Shown here in pieces: positions 26,901 to 36,000 of a stretch of DNA of 44,239 nt. Source of the DNA: Bifidobacteriaceae bacterium (GTDB lineage: Bacteria; Actinomycetota; Actinomycetes; Actinomycetales; WQXJ01); assembly GCA_031268215.1 (NCBI GenBank), contig JAIRXP010000044.1, positions 1 through 44,239 on the forward strand, read 5' to 3'. How positions within the stretch are numbered: position 1 is the first letter of the stretch; each line of letters begins with the position of its first letter. The position numbers were made by a program, and so were the translations under genes. A model generated the notes under the pieces. The model was not told the DNA's origin. It did not search any database and was given only the letters and a program-made list of their open reading frames with translations.

Positions 26901-29900
26901 ACATAAGAGGCGGTATAGAAGCCTTCCTCCTTGGGGCTGGTGAAACTGATGCGCTGACCCCGCTGTGTGACTTCCAAATCATCCGACGCGGCACCATCCG
27001 GGGCCAGGGAAATCTCATTCCCGTCCGGATCAGAATCATTTCCCAAGACGTTCAACGCCACGCGCCGCTCTGGGAGAACCTGAACCTTGTCATCAACCGC
27101 CACCGGCGGGTGATTATCCACCGACGGTTTGGCTATACCAATGGTGACCTTGCCTTCTTTGGTGGCACCCAACCGGTCCACCGCTGAATAAGTCAGCACG
27201 TCATAACCAGTCGCATCGGCAGCCGCCTCATACCGGATCACGCCATCCCCAACGGACGCCATGCCTTTGGCTGCGGCGGTCCGCCCTAGCCCCCGCAAAG
27301 ACACAAAGTCGCCATCCGGATCCACCCCATCCAATGGGATAACAATGTCAGTGGCCTCCCCAGACACAGTCCGGACAGCCAGTTCAGGCGGTTCAGGCGG
27401 AGCATTGTGCTCTGGATCCGGCGCAATCACCCGAATCACGATCTGTGCCGCCACCGGATCATTGCGCCCATCAGTCACCTGGTAGGTGACCTTCACCGTT
27501 TGCGACTTGTCTCCAGCATGGAAACGCACTAAGTCACCGGACGTGAAAACCAGGCCCGCTCCTTCCGGCACAACCGATACCAAATCCGGCACCAACGTCA
27601 ACTCCGCGCCATCTGGATGGACATCGTTATCCAACGGCCGGACCGTAACAATATCCCCCGCCCGGACCCGCACGTCATCGTCCACCGCCTGTGGCGGCTG
27701 GTACCGTTCCGGCGGCGGAACCGGGATGACCGTCACCGTGCCCGTAGCCGAACCGACCTCATTCGACACCGTATAAGTGACAGTCTGCGGCTCAGTGAAT
27801 CCCGTCACTTCCGAAACCCGCAGAGTCTCATGACCCAACACCGCCACGGACACCGGCCCACCCACATCAGTTTGCGCCGCCGTCACCACCAGCACCCCAC
27901 CCTGCGGGTCAACGTCGTTCCACAGAACGTTCACCAATGTTGAACCAGCGGCCGGCAACAAAGCCGTGTCCCGCACCGCCACCGGCGGCAAATCGCCCGT
28001 GTCGGCCTCCCTAGCGTCAACCCTGATCCAGCCCTCCGCCTGCTTCGATCCGTCCGTCACTCCATAAGGCAGATAAACAGTGACGGGCTGCTCCGAACGG
28101 ACCGTCACCGCTCCCGCTTCCGCCCACACCACCGACACCCCGGGCGACTCACCCACACTGGTCAGCCGTAACGGCCGTCCATCCGGATCCAGATCATTCG
28201 CCAACGGATCAACGGCTATATCCGTCCCCACCAGACCGGCCGCATGATCAACATTCGCCACCGGCGGTGATGCGCCAGCCGGCCGCACATCAAGAACCAG
28301 CGTTCCGCTGGCCGAATCCTGGCCGTCACTCACAACCACGTCCACCTGCTTCAACCCGGTGGATACGCCGGCGTCCTGGAAAGTGACCGTGCCATCCGGT
28401 CGGAACTGAACCAAGTCCTCCGCGTCAGACCCGCCCGCCGCGGCCGAGGCCAAGAACAGGTCGTCCCCATCCGGATCAATCCAGTCACCCAGCACGTTGT
28501 AAGTCGCCGAAGCGCCGCCACCAACCACCACCCGAACATCGCGGTTCTTCGGCTCGGGAGCCACGTTGGGGTCACCAAACGGATGCACTTCCAATGTCAC
28601 CGTAGCCGTGGCCAGCCCGCCAGCGCCATCGGAAGCTTCATATGTGAACACCGCCGAACCGCTGGCATCCTGCGGCACCGCGATCTGGAAAGCCGTGTTA
28701 TCAAACACCGTCTGGACTTCACCGATAGACGGACCGTTCCCCCGCAACGCCACCGTCAACAGGTCGCCGTTCTTGTCCTCATCGTTATCAAGCACACTCA
28801 GCAGCGCCGAACGCCCCGGCCTGACCCCGTAATGGTCATCTCGCGCTATGGGAGCTTCCTGATCACCGCGCTCTGGCCTGGCCTGCTCTGGGCTCTCCGA
28901 TTGCTGATCCTCTTCTTCATCACCCTTCTCATCATTCGGTTCAACCGCCGACCAATCATCAATCTTGACCACGTCACCCGTGATCAGCCAGCAGCTACCA
29001 GATGGAATCTGGTTCAGCACCACCTTGTCTCGGTTCACCCGCAACCGCAGATCCTGGCCATCGCCACCCTTATCCAGCACCATGCTCAGATCCAGGTCCT
29101 TACCTGGGCAATCGCGCGAGAACGCGCCAGTGCCGGACCAAACCGCGTAACGGCAACCGCCAGTCACCACACCAGCCGACGCGATGCCGCCCGCCGCTCC
29201 TTCAGCTTCCGTCGCCTCCGGTTCCCCGCCGGCCAGAGGCTGAACCACCAGCTCAGAGCCATTCTGGTAAGCCACGCCAGCATCTGACTCGCCTGGCTGC
29301 TGCAAGACCACCGCCGCCTTGGCGCCAGAGCCCGCTCTGACATTCACCACAGTCTGGCCGGTATACAACCGGCCCTTGTCGCTGTCCAGCACAACGCCCT
29401 GCCCGCCCACCGCCGTCACCGACAGAGCCGAGTCCGCCGCCACGCCTTCAAGCTTGGCCTCACTAACATCCCCATCAACCGAAACCGACTTCAACGAACC
29501 CGCGCCCGGATCGGCCACATGCGCCGTCCCGTCGCGGCCCAGCGCCAAAACCGCGTCACCGCCAACATCCTCCAAGACCGGCGCGAACGCCGGATCATCC
29601 GCAGCAAAGGATCCAGCCATCGCTGGATCGAACACCCACAACCGGCCCAGCTCAGCCGCTAAGACCCCCATCCGGCCACCGCCCAAACCAACCTGCGCGC
29701 CCTTGGGCAACTCCACCGCACCCGTCAGCGCCATCAGCACCGGGTCAACGCCAACCAACAGGCCCTCGTCTTCATCAACCACAAAGACACTCTGGCCGTC
29801 CTGCAACACGTCAAAACTGTCGGATCCCGCCAGGACTGAACCATCCAAGTCCCCGGCGTCCACATTCAGCCGCCCCAGCAACTCCTTGGACGGATTGGTC

Positions 29901-30052
29901 ACCCACACACCGGAATCATTCAATTCGATATCCGTCACCGCGAAGCCCGGCTGCAACCAGGCCACCACCCCCAGCACAACCACCAACACCACCACAACCG
30001 ACCCCGGCACCGCCCGTCCCCGCGCCCGCCGCCAGATCGAAGCCCAACTCAT
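23951..30052 (-). CDS. Giant surface protein: cadherin/Ig-like modules and fibronectin type III domains
   Basis: A 2033-residue protein. A basic N-terminus and a single span (about 16-34) anchor it with the rest outside. About 350 residues with a propeller-like strand pattern follow. Next come roughly eleven cadherin- or Ig-like modules of the xxAVDD-NDxDPDG type, whose Asp/Asn clusters may bind calcium. Five fibronectin type III domains follow (about 1465-1940) and then a short closing domain ending SPKITW. There is no LPxTG signal. It corresponds to the fn3 gene of PFNA clusters, thought to make surface contacts. ATG 30052 was chosen for the ATGA overlap with moxR and the GGGGAG ahead; the frame extends 39 codons further into moxR. 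MoxR and DUF58 may fold or gate it. Confidence 0.93.
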   Translation of the reverse strand: MSWASIWRRARGRAVPGSVVVVLVVVLGVVAWLQPGFAVTDIELNDSGVWVTNPSKELLGRLNVDAGDLDGSVLAGSDSFDVLQDGQSVFVVDEDEGLLVGVDPVLMALTGAVELPKGAQVGLGGGRMGVLAAELGRLWVFDPAMAGSFAADDPAFAPVLEDVGGDAVLALGRDGTAHVADPGAGSLKSVSVDGDVSEAKLEGVAADSALSVTAVGGQGVVLDSDKGRLYTGQTVVNVRAGSGAKAAVVLQQPGESDAGVAYQNGSELVVQPLAGGEPEATEAEGAAGGIASAGVVTGGCRYAVWSGTGAFSRDCPGKDLDLSMVLDKGGDGQDLRLRVNRDKVVLNQIPSGSCWLITGDVVKIDDWSAVEPNDEKGDEEEDQQSESPEQARPERGDQEAPIARDDHYGVRPGRSALLSVLDNDEDKNGDLLTVALRGNGPSIGEVQTVFDNTAFQIAVPQDASGSAVFTYEASDGAGGLATATVTLEVHPFGDPNVAPEPKNRDVRVVVGGGASATYNVLGDWIDPDGDDLFLASAAAGGSDAEDLVQFRPDGTVTFQDAGVSTGLKQVDVVVSDGQDSASGTLVLDVRPAGASPPVANVDHAAGLVGTDIAVDPLANDLDPDGRPLRLTSVGESPGVSVVWAEAGAVTVRSEQPVTVYLPYGVTDGSKQAEGWIRVDAREADTGDLPPVAVRDTALLPAAGSTLVNVLWNDVDPQGGVLVVTAAQTDVGGPVSVAVLGHETLRVSEVTGFTEPQTVTYTVSNEVGSATGTVTVIPVPPPERYQPPQAVDDDVRVRAGDIVTVRPLDNDVHPDGAELTLVPDLVSVVPEGAGLVFTSGDLVRFHAGDKSQTVKVTYQVTDGRNDPVAAQIVIRVIAPDPEHNAPPEPPELAVRTVSGEATDIVIPLDGVDPDGDFVSLRGLGRTAAAKGMASVGDGVIRYEAAADATGYDVLTYSAVDRLGATKEGKVTIGIAKPSVDNHPPVAVDDKVQVLPERRVALNVLGNDSDPDGNEISLAPDGAASDDLEVTQRGQRISFTSPKEEGFYTASYVVVDSFGASAAGTVSIEVTEDAPPRKPLLRDDYVAVEDVMTASGTVRVAVLDNDEDPDGDIEDGDLEVDASDVTVAAEGVLEVPVAAALRIIDYSVTDPDGLIGRAFIIVPGSDTAAPVFKPGVLPAEVVAGETLAMKLADYVLVRPGRSPLVATNSLTSWHAAATQVVSQSEVSFTAPADYYGPASLSVPVMDGLAIDDPGTLTATVTIPVTVLPGPDQADQNTPPRLTGPAVNAERGGPAGELDLNRYAEDSDSDELEFVIAPPTNTGVTAALDGAMLSVQADTETPEGVFYIPLTVSDGVNPLVEGRVTVTVVASARPQPRAVDDPAGGVHQGVAVRTDVLANDFNPFPDKPLQIVDAQIAAGRGSAPSYSDGSGVIEVTPAADFNDTLSVRYTIEDAVGRRAGGMLTMTVLAKPDQVRGVRVESAGDRTATLSWGVPYNGGSPILEYVVSGSPSFEQSCGTSNVCVLTGMTNDVEYSLTVVARNEVNPSVPSAPVTARPDRVPNLPGAPTLAFGDESLTVTWTNPGSSGSPVTSYDLEISPAPPSGMVRQENITATRLVWSGLANGTAYRVRVCAKNRVVVICDDPSYWGPESASEIPAREPDVAAAPTVERLAPVGSQAQFKVSWVAPANNGDAISKYTVQVLRGGSQVETIEPTEGPTGVYAIKTFNTSTDDYVFKVNATNKAGTSAWSAGSSPVRGGVAPGPVTNLKKTAEGDKNATVSFGAAAGNGAKTSEITYKYRLNTGGTGTLPAGGGKITGLSNTAGCYTVYVHATATVGGTSGYTYDGPESSVGNVCPYGPPNKPGVSASGGATTVALSWTVPAANGRPVKIQISVDGGGWQDKTAGGSTTVGNGYSQSHSIKARTVDSLNQISGEVSASASSGPPPPPWAKVTKGDHITVAGRCTSSYCAKVIFEAGNLSPNTNYTVRYHSTTGMSFWTDTLKTNGDGYIWRDTTYYGFPNNQVWAEVVGQVTSPKITW

Positions 30053-31032
30053 GCTGGCGCTCCCCTCTCCTGCGGTGCCGCCACCTGTTGAATCAACCGT
30101 GTGATCACCGCTTCGGCGGTCGCGCCAGCGAATTCGGCCTCCGGATCCATCACCAGCCGGTGCGTCCAAACCGGCACCGCCAAGTCCTTCACGTCATCCG
30201 GGATGACGTAATTGCGGCCTTGGGCCGCCGCCCAGATCTTGGCCACCCGGGTCATGGCCAAGGCGCCTCGCACTGACACGCCAACCTTCGTCTCCGGAGC
30301 GGTCCTGGTCTCTTCGCAAAGACGCGAAATGTAATCCAGAATGGCCGCGTCCACACCGGTCGTTGCCCCCAAGTCCGCCATGTCGCCAACCGCGTCAGTA
30401 GTGATTATGGGAGACAGATCCGCCGCCCGGTCCTTCCGCGCACCACGCAGAATGTCCACCGTCGCGTTGCGGTCCGGGTATCCAATTGATGTCTTCATCA
30501 AGAAACGGTCTAGCTGGGCTTCTGGCAGGCGATAGGTGCCAGCCTGTTCAATCGGGTTCTGCGTGGCGATCACCATGAACGGCCGTTCCGTCGCGTGAGT
30601 AACGCCGTCAACGGTCACTTGGCCCTCTTCCATGACCTCCAGCAGCGCCGATTGGGTCTTGGGGCTAGCTCGGTTGATCTCATCCGCCAGAACGATTGAA
30701 GAGAAGATCGGTCCCGGCCGGAACTCGAACTCCTGCGCCCGTTGGTCGTAGATGACCACTCCCGTCACATCCGAGGGCAGCAAGTCCGGAGTGAACTGGA
30801 TGCGCGAATCGGTCCCGTCCACTGTGGCCGCCAAGGACCTAGCCAGTGCGGTCTTGCCGGTCCCCGGCGCGTCCTCCAGCAGCAAGTGGCCTTCCGCCAA
30901 CATGCACGTCAAGGCCAGCCGGATGACATGGCTCTTGCCCAGGATCGCCTGGCCAACGTTTCCTGCCAGTTGAAAGAAGGTCTGTTGGAACCAGCTCGCC
31001 TGCTCCGGTGCCATCGTGTTGTCGCTGCTCAC
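30049..31032 (-). CDS. MoxR-family AAA+ ATPase
   Basis: A 327-residue AAA+ protein. Walker A is DAPGTGKT (54-61, Lys60), Walker B is IVLADEIN (113-120), sensor 1 is ATQNP (Asn159), and an Arg in LDRF (176) follows. The C-terminal lid domain is complete. MoxR ATPases act as chaperones for partner complexes containing DUF58 or von Willebrand A proteins. GTG 31032 was chosen because GGAGAGG lies 6 nt before it. It is the first gene of unit D, and the predicted transcription start is about 36 nt upstream, behind palindrome site D. It heads the ten-gene unit that ends with the secretion ATPase. Confidence 0.94.
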   Translation of the reverse strand: MSSDNTMAPEQASWFQQTFFQLAGNVGQAILGKSHVIRLALTCMLAEGHLLLEDAPGTGKTALARSLAATVDGTDSRIQFTPDLLPSDVTGVVIYDQRAQEFEFRPGPIFSSIVLADEINRASPKTQSALLEVMEEGQVTVDGVTHATERPFMVIATQNPIEQAGTYRLPEAQLDRFLMKTSIGYPDRNATVDILRGARKDRAADLSPIITTDAVGDMADLGATTGVDAAILDYISRLCEETRTAPETKVGVSVRGALAMTRVAKIWAAAQGRNYVIPDDVKDLAVPVWTHRLVMDPEAEFAGATAEAVITRLIQQVAAPQERGAPA

Positions 31033-31074
31033 GTCATGCCTCTCCGTTGCTTCGGTTGTCCATCGTCATCAAGT

Positions 31075-31119
31075 AATCAAGCCGTCCGCGGGCGTGCTGG
31101 CAATGGGGTGAAGTCCCCA
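31075..31119 (-). promoter_or_regulatory. Palindrome site D with overlapping promoter
   Basis: TGGGGT-GAAG-TCCCCA at 31104-31119 (one mismatch). On the minus strand TTGCCA (31098-31103) follows directly, then a 17-bp spacer and TTGATT (31075-31080), a weak -10. Transcription would begin near 31068 and serve the MoxR-to-ATPase unit. Confidence 0.6.
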
Positions 31120-31164
31120 TCCAGACGCGTCCGGTCAACTCCGGCCAATTCCAGCCCGCTGCGG

Positions 31165-32244
31165 TCATCGGAACTCGAACTCCTCGTCGCCCAGCACAAA
31201 GGTGTCGCCTGGGCTCAGTCGCGTGTCTTGATTGGCGGTGATCCGCTGGCCGTTGACCATGACGTGGTTCGTCGAGTTGGTATCCATGATGAAATGCTGA
31301 TCCCCAACGGACCGGATGATGGCGTGCGCTGAGGAAACGTTGGAGTTGTCCTCGACAGCGAAATCCGCCCACCGCGAGTTCCGGCCCAGGAAGAACTCGG
31401 CTTTATCCACCACAGCTTGGCGCCCAGTGCGGACGCACACAATCACCCGCAGCTGGCCCGGCAGGCCGCTCTGGGCCGGCCCACCTATCACGGTGGTGCC
31501 GGTGATAGGACCGGTCCGCTGGGCTCGCAACAGCCCAAAATCTATGGCCCGCTCCGGACTTGGGCTGGCCGCCCCGGCCGGCTCAGACGCTGACTGAGCA
31601 GCCGCCTGGGGTGGTGGCGGTGGTAGCTGGGACCGAGCCGGTGCCGGAACCGCTACGGACGGCATCGGCGGTGGCACGGGGGTTGGAACGGGCGGAGGAG
31701 GCGGAGGAGCCTGCCCAGCGGCGGCGGCAAGCTCCTCCACGCTCGCTCCTGGTTGGGCCAGCACACCGAGCAACCGGCTGTAGGCTGGACCAACCGGTCC
31801 CGGGCCTGGTCCCGCTCCGCGCAGGACTCCACGCAGGAAGCCCGCTAAGTCCGCTGGCGGAGGCTGCGAGACTGGTAAACAAATCATTTCTGCTGCGGCA
31901 CTGGCCGGCGCCACGAACACGTAGTCGGCGTCCAACACCAGGCACCCGCCGGGCACCGAATAGCGGGCCAGTCCCAGCCAACAGTTGACCACCGAACTGA
32001 CCAGCCGCATCAGGCCATCCTCCGGCACCGGCCGGGCCACAAACTGGCTCAACGGTATCCGCGTACTGACCAAGAACCGCAATTGGTCTATCCCTTGGTT
32101 CCGCAGCCGGACCGGCTTGGCGAGTCCCGGAATATCGTTCGATAATTGGACTTCCAGCACCCGCTGATCCAGCTTTCCGCCGGACGGCACGTCCCAGCAA
32201 ACAAAGCTCTGCCCGCCGCCGATGTCGTAAGTCAGCTCACGCAC
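31165..32244 (-). CDS. FHA-domain protein with conserved N-terminal domain (DUF6382-like)
   Basis: A 359-residue cytoplasmic protein, last of unit E. The N-terminal 130 residues (VRELTYDIGGGQSFVCWDV, then LRFLVSTRIPLSQFV and LVLDADYVFV) resemble the DUF6382 domain that precedes FHA domains in other Gram-positives; this match is from memory. A Pro-rich linker contains TGTTVI (248-253), the same motif as in the Thr-repeat membrane protein of this unit. The C-terminal FHA domain has GRN, SSAHA and NSTNHV. GTG 32244 was chosen because GGAGGG lies just before it. A TTG at 32274, next to the PP2C stop, would add 10 residues. Likely role: reading phospho-Thr made by the kinases. Confidence 0.88.
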   Translation of the reverse strand: MRELTYDIGGGQSFVCWDVPSGGKLDQRVLEVQLSNDIPGLAKPVRLRNQGIDQLRFLVSTRIPLSQFVARPVPEDGLMRLVSSVVNCWLGLARYSVPGGCLVLDADYVFVAPASAAAEMICLPVSQPPPADLAGFLRGVLRGAGPGPGPVGPAYSRLLGVLAQPGASVEELAAAAGQAPPPPPPVPTPVPPPMPSVAVPAPARSQLPPPPPQAAAQSASEPAGAASPSPERAIDFGLLRAQRTGPITGTTVIGGPAQSGLPGQLRVIVCVRTGRQAVVDKAEFFLGRNSRWADFAVEDNSNVSSAHAIIRSVGDQHFIMDTNSTNHVMVNGQRITANQDTRLSPGDTFVLGDEEFEFR

Positions 32245-32274
32245 AGTCCCTCCAGATAGGCCTGGGGCCGCCAA

Positions 32275-33072
32275 TCACAATGGCACCTTCTCTCCGTATT
32301 GGGCCGCCGGCTCCAATTGGTTAGTTCCCCCCTGAGGCGAGTTCTGAACCAAGACGACCGAAATATCATCCGTTTCACCCCGCGCCCGGTTCAAACCAAT
32401 TAGCTGGTGAACCTGGTTCAGGGACGCCGTTTCGCCCGCCAGCACTTCCAGAATCTCCTCATCGGAAACGAAATGGCGCATTCCGTCAGTGCAGATCAGA
32501 TATTTCCCGTCCCGGGCCGCCTCACCAGAGAAAAAATCCGGCTTGATGAATGGCCCAGCGCCAAGGCACTGCAACAGCACATTCTGTCTGGCGTCCATCC
32601 TGGCCTGCTCGTCCGTCAACAGGCCCCGGCGGACTTCTTGAGCCACCAGCGAGTGGTCCTCAGTTAGCTGCCGGATTCCGTCCGCCACTTCATAGCACCT
32701 GGTGTCGCCCAGATTCAGAATGTAATAGCGTCCGCCGGCCAGCAGCAAGGCGGTGACTGTCGAACCGAGCACCACGTCTTCGCTGGTCGCGTAGGTGGCT
32801 AGCGCCTGGTGCGCCCGCTCAACCACGCCGGCCCACTGCTGCCACAGCCAGACCGGTTCCAGCGCTGGCCAGTCCGCCGTGGCCAGCCAGGCGGCGAAGT
32901 GGTCAACCACGGTGGCGCTAGCCACTTCACCCCGCTCCATGCCGCCCATGCCGTCCGCCACTACAGCGAACACCATCCGCCCAAGGTGCTGGTCATGCAG
33001 CAATTCAGCGAAGACACTGTCCTGGTTGACGGGCGTGTGGGACCCGGCCGACGAATCAGCCCAAATGATCAT
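32275..33072 (-). CDS. PP2C-family Ser/Thr phosphatase (unit E)
   Basis: A 265-residue PP2C phosphatase. It has VNQDSVF in place of NED, VVADGMGG, NLGDTR, DHSLV, CTDGM and ETDDISVV; the metal-binding Asp residues are all present. It has no membrane span. It is the second PP2C in the locus and differs enough from the 280-residue one to suggest separate targets. ATG 33072 overlaps the giant Ig-like gene by 4 bp. In unit E it would oppose the 577-residue kinase. Confidence 0.92.
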   Translation of the reverse strand: MIIWADSSAGSHTPVNQDSVFAELLHDQHLGRMVFAVVADGMGGMERGEVASATVVDHFAAWLATADWPALEPVWLWQQWAGVVERAHQALATYATSEDVVLGSTVTALLLAGGRYYILNLGDTRCYEVADGIRQLTEDHSLVAQEVRRGLLTDEQARMDARQNVLLQCLGAGPFIKPDFFSGEAARDGKYLICTDGMRHFVSDEEILEVLAGETASLNQVHQLIGLNRARGETDDISVVLVQNSPQGGTNQLEPAAQYGEKVPL

Positions 33073-36000
33073 GCGGCATGTGCCCTTCCGCCGGACCGGT
33101 CCCGGTTCTTCCGCTGCCAGGCGATGATCAGCCAGAACAACCCGCCCAGCAGGGCGGCCGCGCCAATCACCGATCCGTAGAACAACGGCTTGTTGTTGAA
33201 CCAGATGGCGATCTTGTTGCTCGTCACCAGCACGTCGCCAATCTCCCGGACTGATTCGCGGCCCGATTTGTCACGGGCCGTGAAAACAACCGACTGCGGC
33301 GTGAACGCGTTAGGCACGGTCACTTCCCATTCCGAATCATCGAGTTGTTTCGGATTGAGCGACTTGCCCCCAACTTTCACGTCGACCAAGTCAATGTTGT
33401 CCTCGAAGAAGTCCGTCACCTCGAACCGGACTGGCAAGCTCTTGACACGGTACTCCCCGCCTTCTTCCAGCCCCGCCACCGCGATAGCCGGCGCATTCTT
33501 GTCGATCCGGAAGTCCACAGCGGCACCCTCAGCGCAGTCTTCGATCAGCGTGGCCCACTGCGCGGCGGTGCATTCGATCTTCCCGGAGTCTTCGGCGTCC
33601 TGACGCGGAACGTCATTCTGGGAGACGTTGCCCACCTCATCCTTGGTCCACAAGCGGACCTCGTAAGAGCCTTCCTCATCAAACAAGGAAGCCGGCATGG
33701 CATAGACCGCCTTATTCCAACCGTGCTCCTCACCAGTGGTAACTGTGAAATCGCTCTCCTTCAAGATGGACGTGTCTTGCCCGTTCCTGATGACTTTGAC
33801 CTCACGCTCAAGCAGAGGGTTGACGTTGAATTCAGTGATCTCAATGTCGGATGGCTCCTGCACAGGATTGGCCGCCGTCACTATGTCTTGCGTGGCGGAA
33901 TCAAACAAGTAGACCGAACCAAACCGGTTGATCATGAAAGTCACGTCCTGGGTCTGCTCCTGGCCGGCGTTATCAGTGGCCTTCACCTGAAGGTTGTAGA
34001 TGCCGTCACTAGCGCGCAAGGCCGCTAACTCAGCGAAGCTGAAGGAGCTGCCTTGAGCCACCCTGGCCAAGACTGGCTCAGCCAATTCGCGGCTGCGGGA
34101 ATCGACCGCGTTCAGCTCCAAACTAATCTCCGAATGGTCAGATTCCCCAAGGTTGATGTTGTCCGTCACCACCACTACCGGCGCCACGGATTCTCCGGAC
34201 ACGATCGCCGTGCCATCCGCCAGGAGGTCACCGCTGGGCACCTGCAAGATCTCAATCTCAGGCTTGGTCAGGTCAATATAGAACTCCTGGCGAGCCAGCG
34301 GCGCGCCGGTATTGCCCGCCTTATCCGCCACTGTCGCGGCGAAAGCGAACTTTCCGTCTGAGGCGAACCGCAAGCTGGCGGTATGGGTGTCCCCGGCGGA
34401 CCGCCACGCGCCCAACTCCCAGCTAAACCCGCTGACCACCCCCTGGAAGCCATCCGCCAAGGCGGAGGTATCTGTCAGCACAATCCGGCTGGCCTGGAAA
34501 TTGTGCTCCTGCACAGTCAACGTAGCCGTCCGGGCCTGGCCGTAGAAATTACCGCCGCTGGCGGCGTTGTTGTCATAGCTGATGGCGATGGTCGGCGTGG
34601 TCTTATCCAGCGTCCAGTCCGGCAGCCGCAGCACCGGGGCCAGCGAATTCCCGGCCCGGTCCGTGACGGCGACAGATTCCGCCGCCGCCAGATAGTCCGC
34701 ATCCCGCGTGTAGTTGATGGCCACTCGGTATGTCCAATCCCCAGGTGCGCCAGTTTGCTGCCAGCCCGTGGCCGTTCCCCCAGTCTTGACGGGGGCCCGG
34801 CCAGCTATGAAGTTGCGGTCTTCGACCACTATGGTGGCCCGCCGGTCGGAGCGATAGAACGTCCGGTTCTCCGGGTCCGGAGAAACGTTGTTCCACGTCA
34901 CCGAGACAACCTTGGGGGCGGTCTTGTCGAGCGATAAGCAGGCCCGCTTGTCCACTGGCCCCGGCTGCGGCTGGGTGTCACCGTGAGCCCAAGTCTTGTA
35001 GCCTGCCCGGTCCTCAACCCACCAGTCAACGGCTATGTTGTTCGAATCGTCCGTAACCGTGAACGCGTACGTGGCTTTGGTCCAAGCGTCGGCGTCATCG
35101 GCGTCTCCGCCGTCTTTGGTCCAGCCGTCCCGGGCCGGCGCACAGGCCCGCGGCTCGGGGTTCTGCTCGGTGGTGTATTCACACCCGACAGAGCCAATTC
35201 CGGCATAGGTGTCCGTCACGGTCATGGTGACCGTAACATCACTCGCGAACAGGGGCAGCCCGTCCGCGTCATTGCCGGCCTTGGTGCGAGACAGCGCTGA
35301 ACTAATGTGCGCCTCGGCGCCATGCCTGCTGGCCGTCTCCAGGATCAGCTTGCGGGCGGCGAACGCCTCGACGCTGTCGTGATCCAGGTTGTCCCAGACG
35401 CGAGCGGAAACCACGCCCTTGAAATCCGCGTCAACCGTGTACGTGGCCACGCCGTTGGTGACTGCGACCGTCTTCGCTTCGGTGGTGCCGCTGTCCAGAT
35501 CTTGGAAGAACAGTCTGACCTCTTTGGCCCCTGATCCCTGAAGGCTGGCTGAGCCTGGGTCTGATACCCCCACCTTGATGACCACGTCTTCTTTGCCAAA
35601 GTGGCCGTAGCCGCCAACACCATTGACCAGGCCAACGGTGCTCTTGTCAGCGTCCGCCTGGGCGTTGTCGTCCGCCTGGAAACTGATCGAGTCCACCGCC
35701 GGGTCCGTGCGGTCCAAGTAGACCCGCGCCGTCTGCACGGTCCTGTTACCGGCCAGGTCAGTCGCCGTAATGGTGATCAGGCATTCTCCATCATTTGGGC
35801 AGCCTGCGGCCGCTAACTGGTCGACCTCTTCCCGTGTGTAGGTGTTGGAGATCCGGTCCATCCAAGGGAAACTGCCCGAGTAGTCTGCGGGCCCGTAGAG
35901 GCGCGAAACTTCGGCACCGGTTCCAATCTGGAGTGTATAGCTCTTCAGCCCCGATTGTGGCCGCGTGTCGTCACAGACACCGTCATTGTTTGTGTCCCCC

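Noticed and set aside
30053..30169. Longer N-terminus for the fn3 protein reaching into moxR
   Set aside because: The extra 39 residues are a shadow of the moxR C-terminus. ATG 30052 gives the 4-bp overlap typical of this unit, and GGGGAG lies ahead of it.
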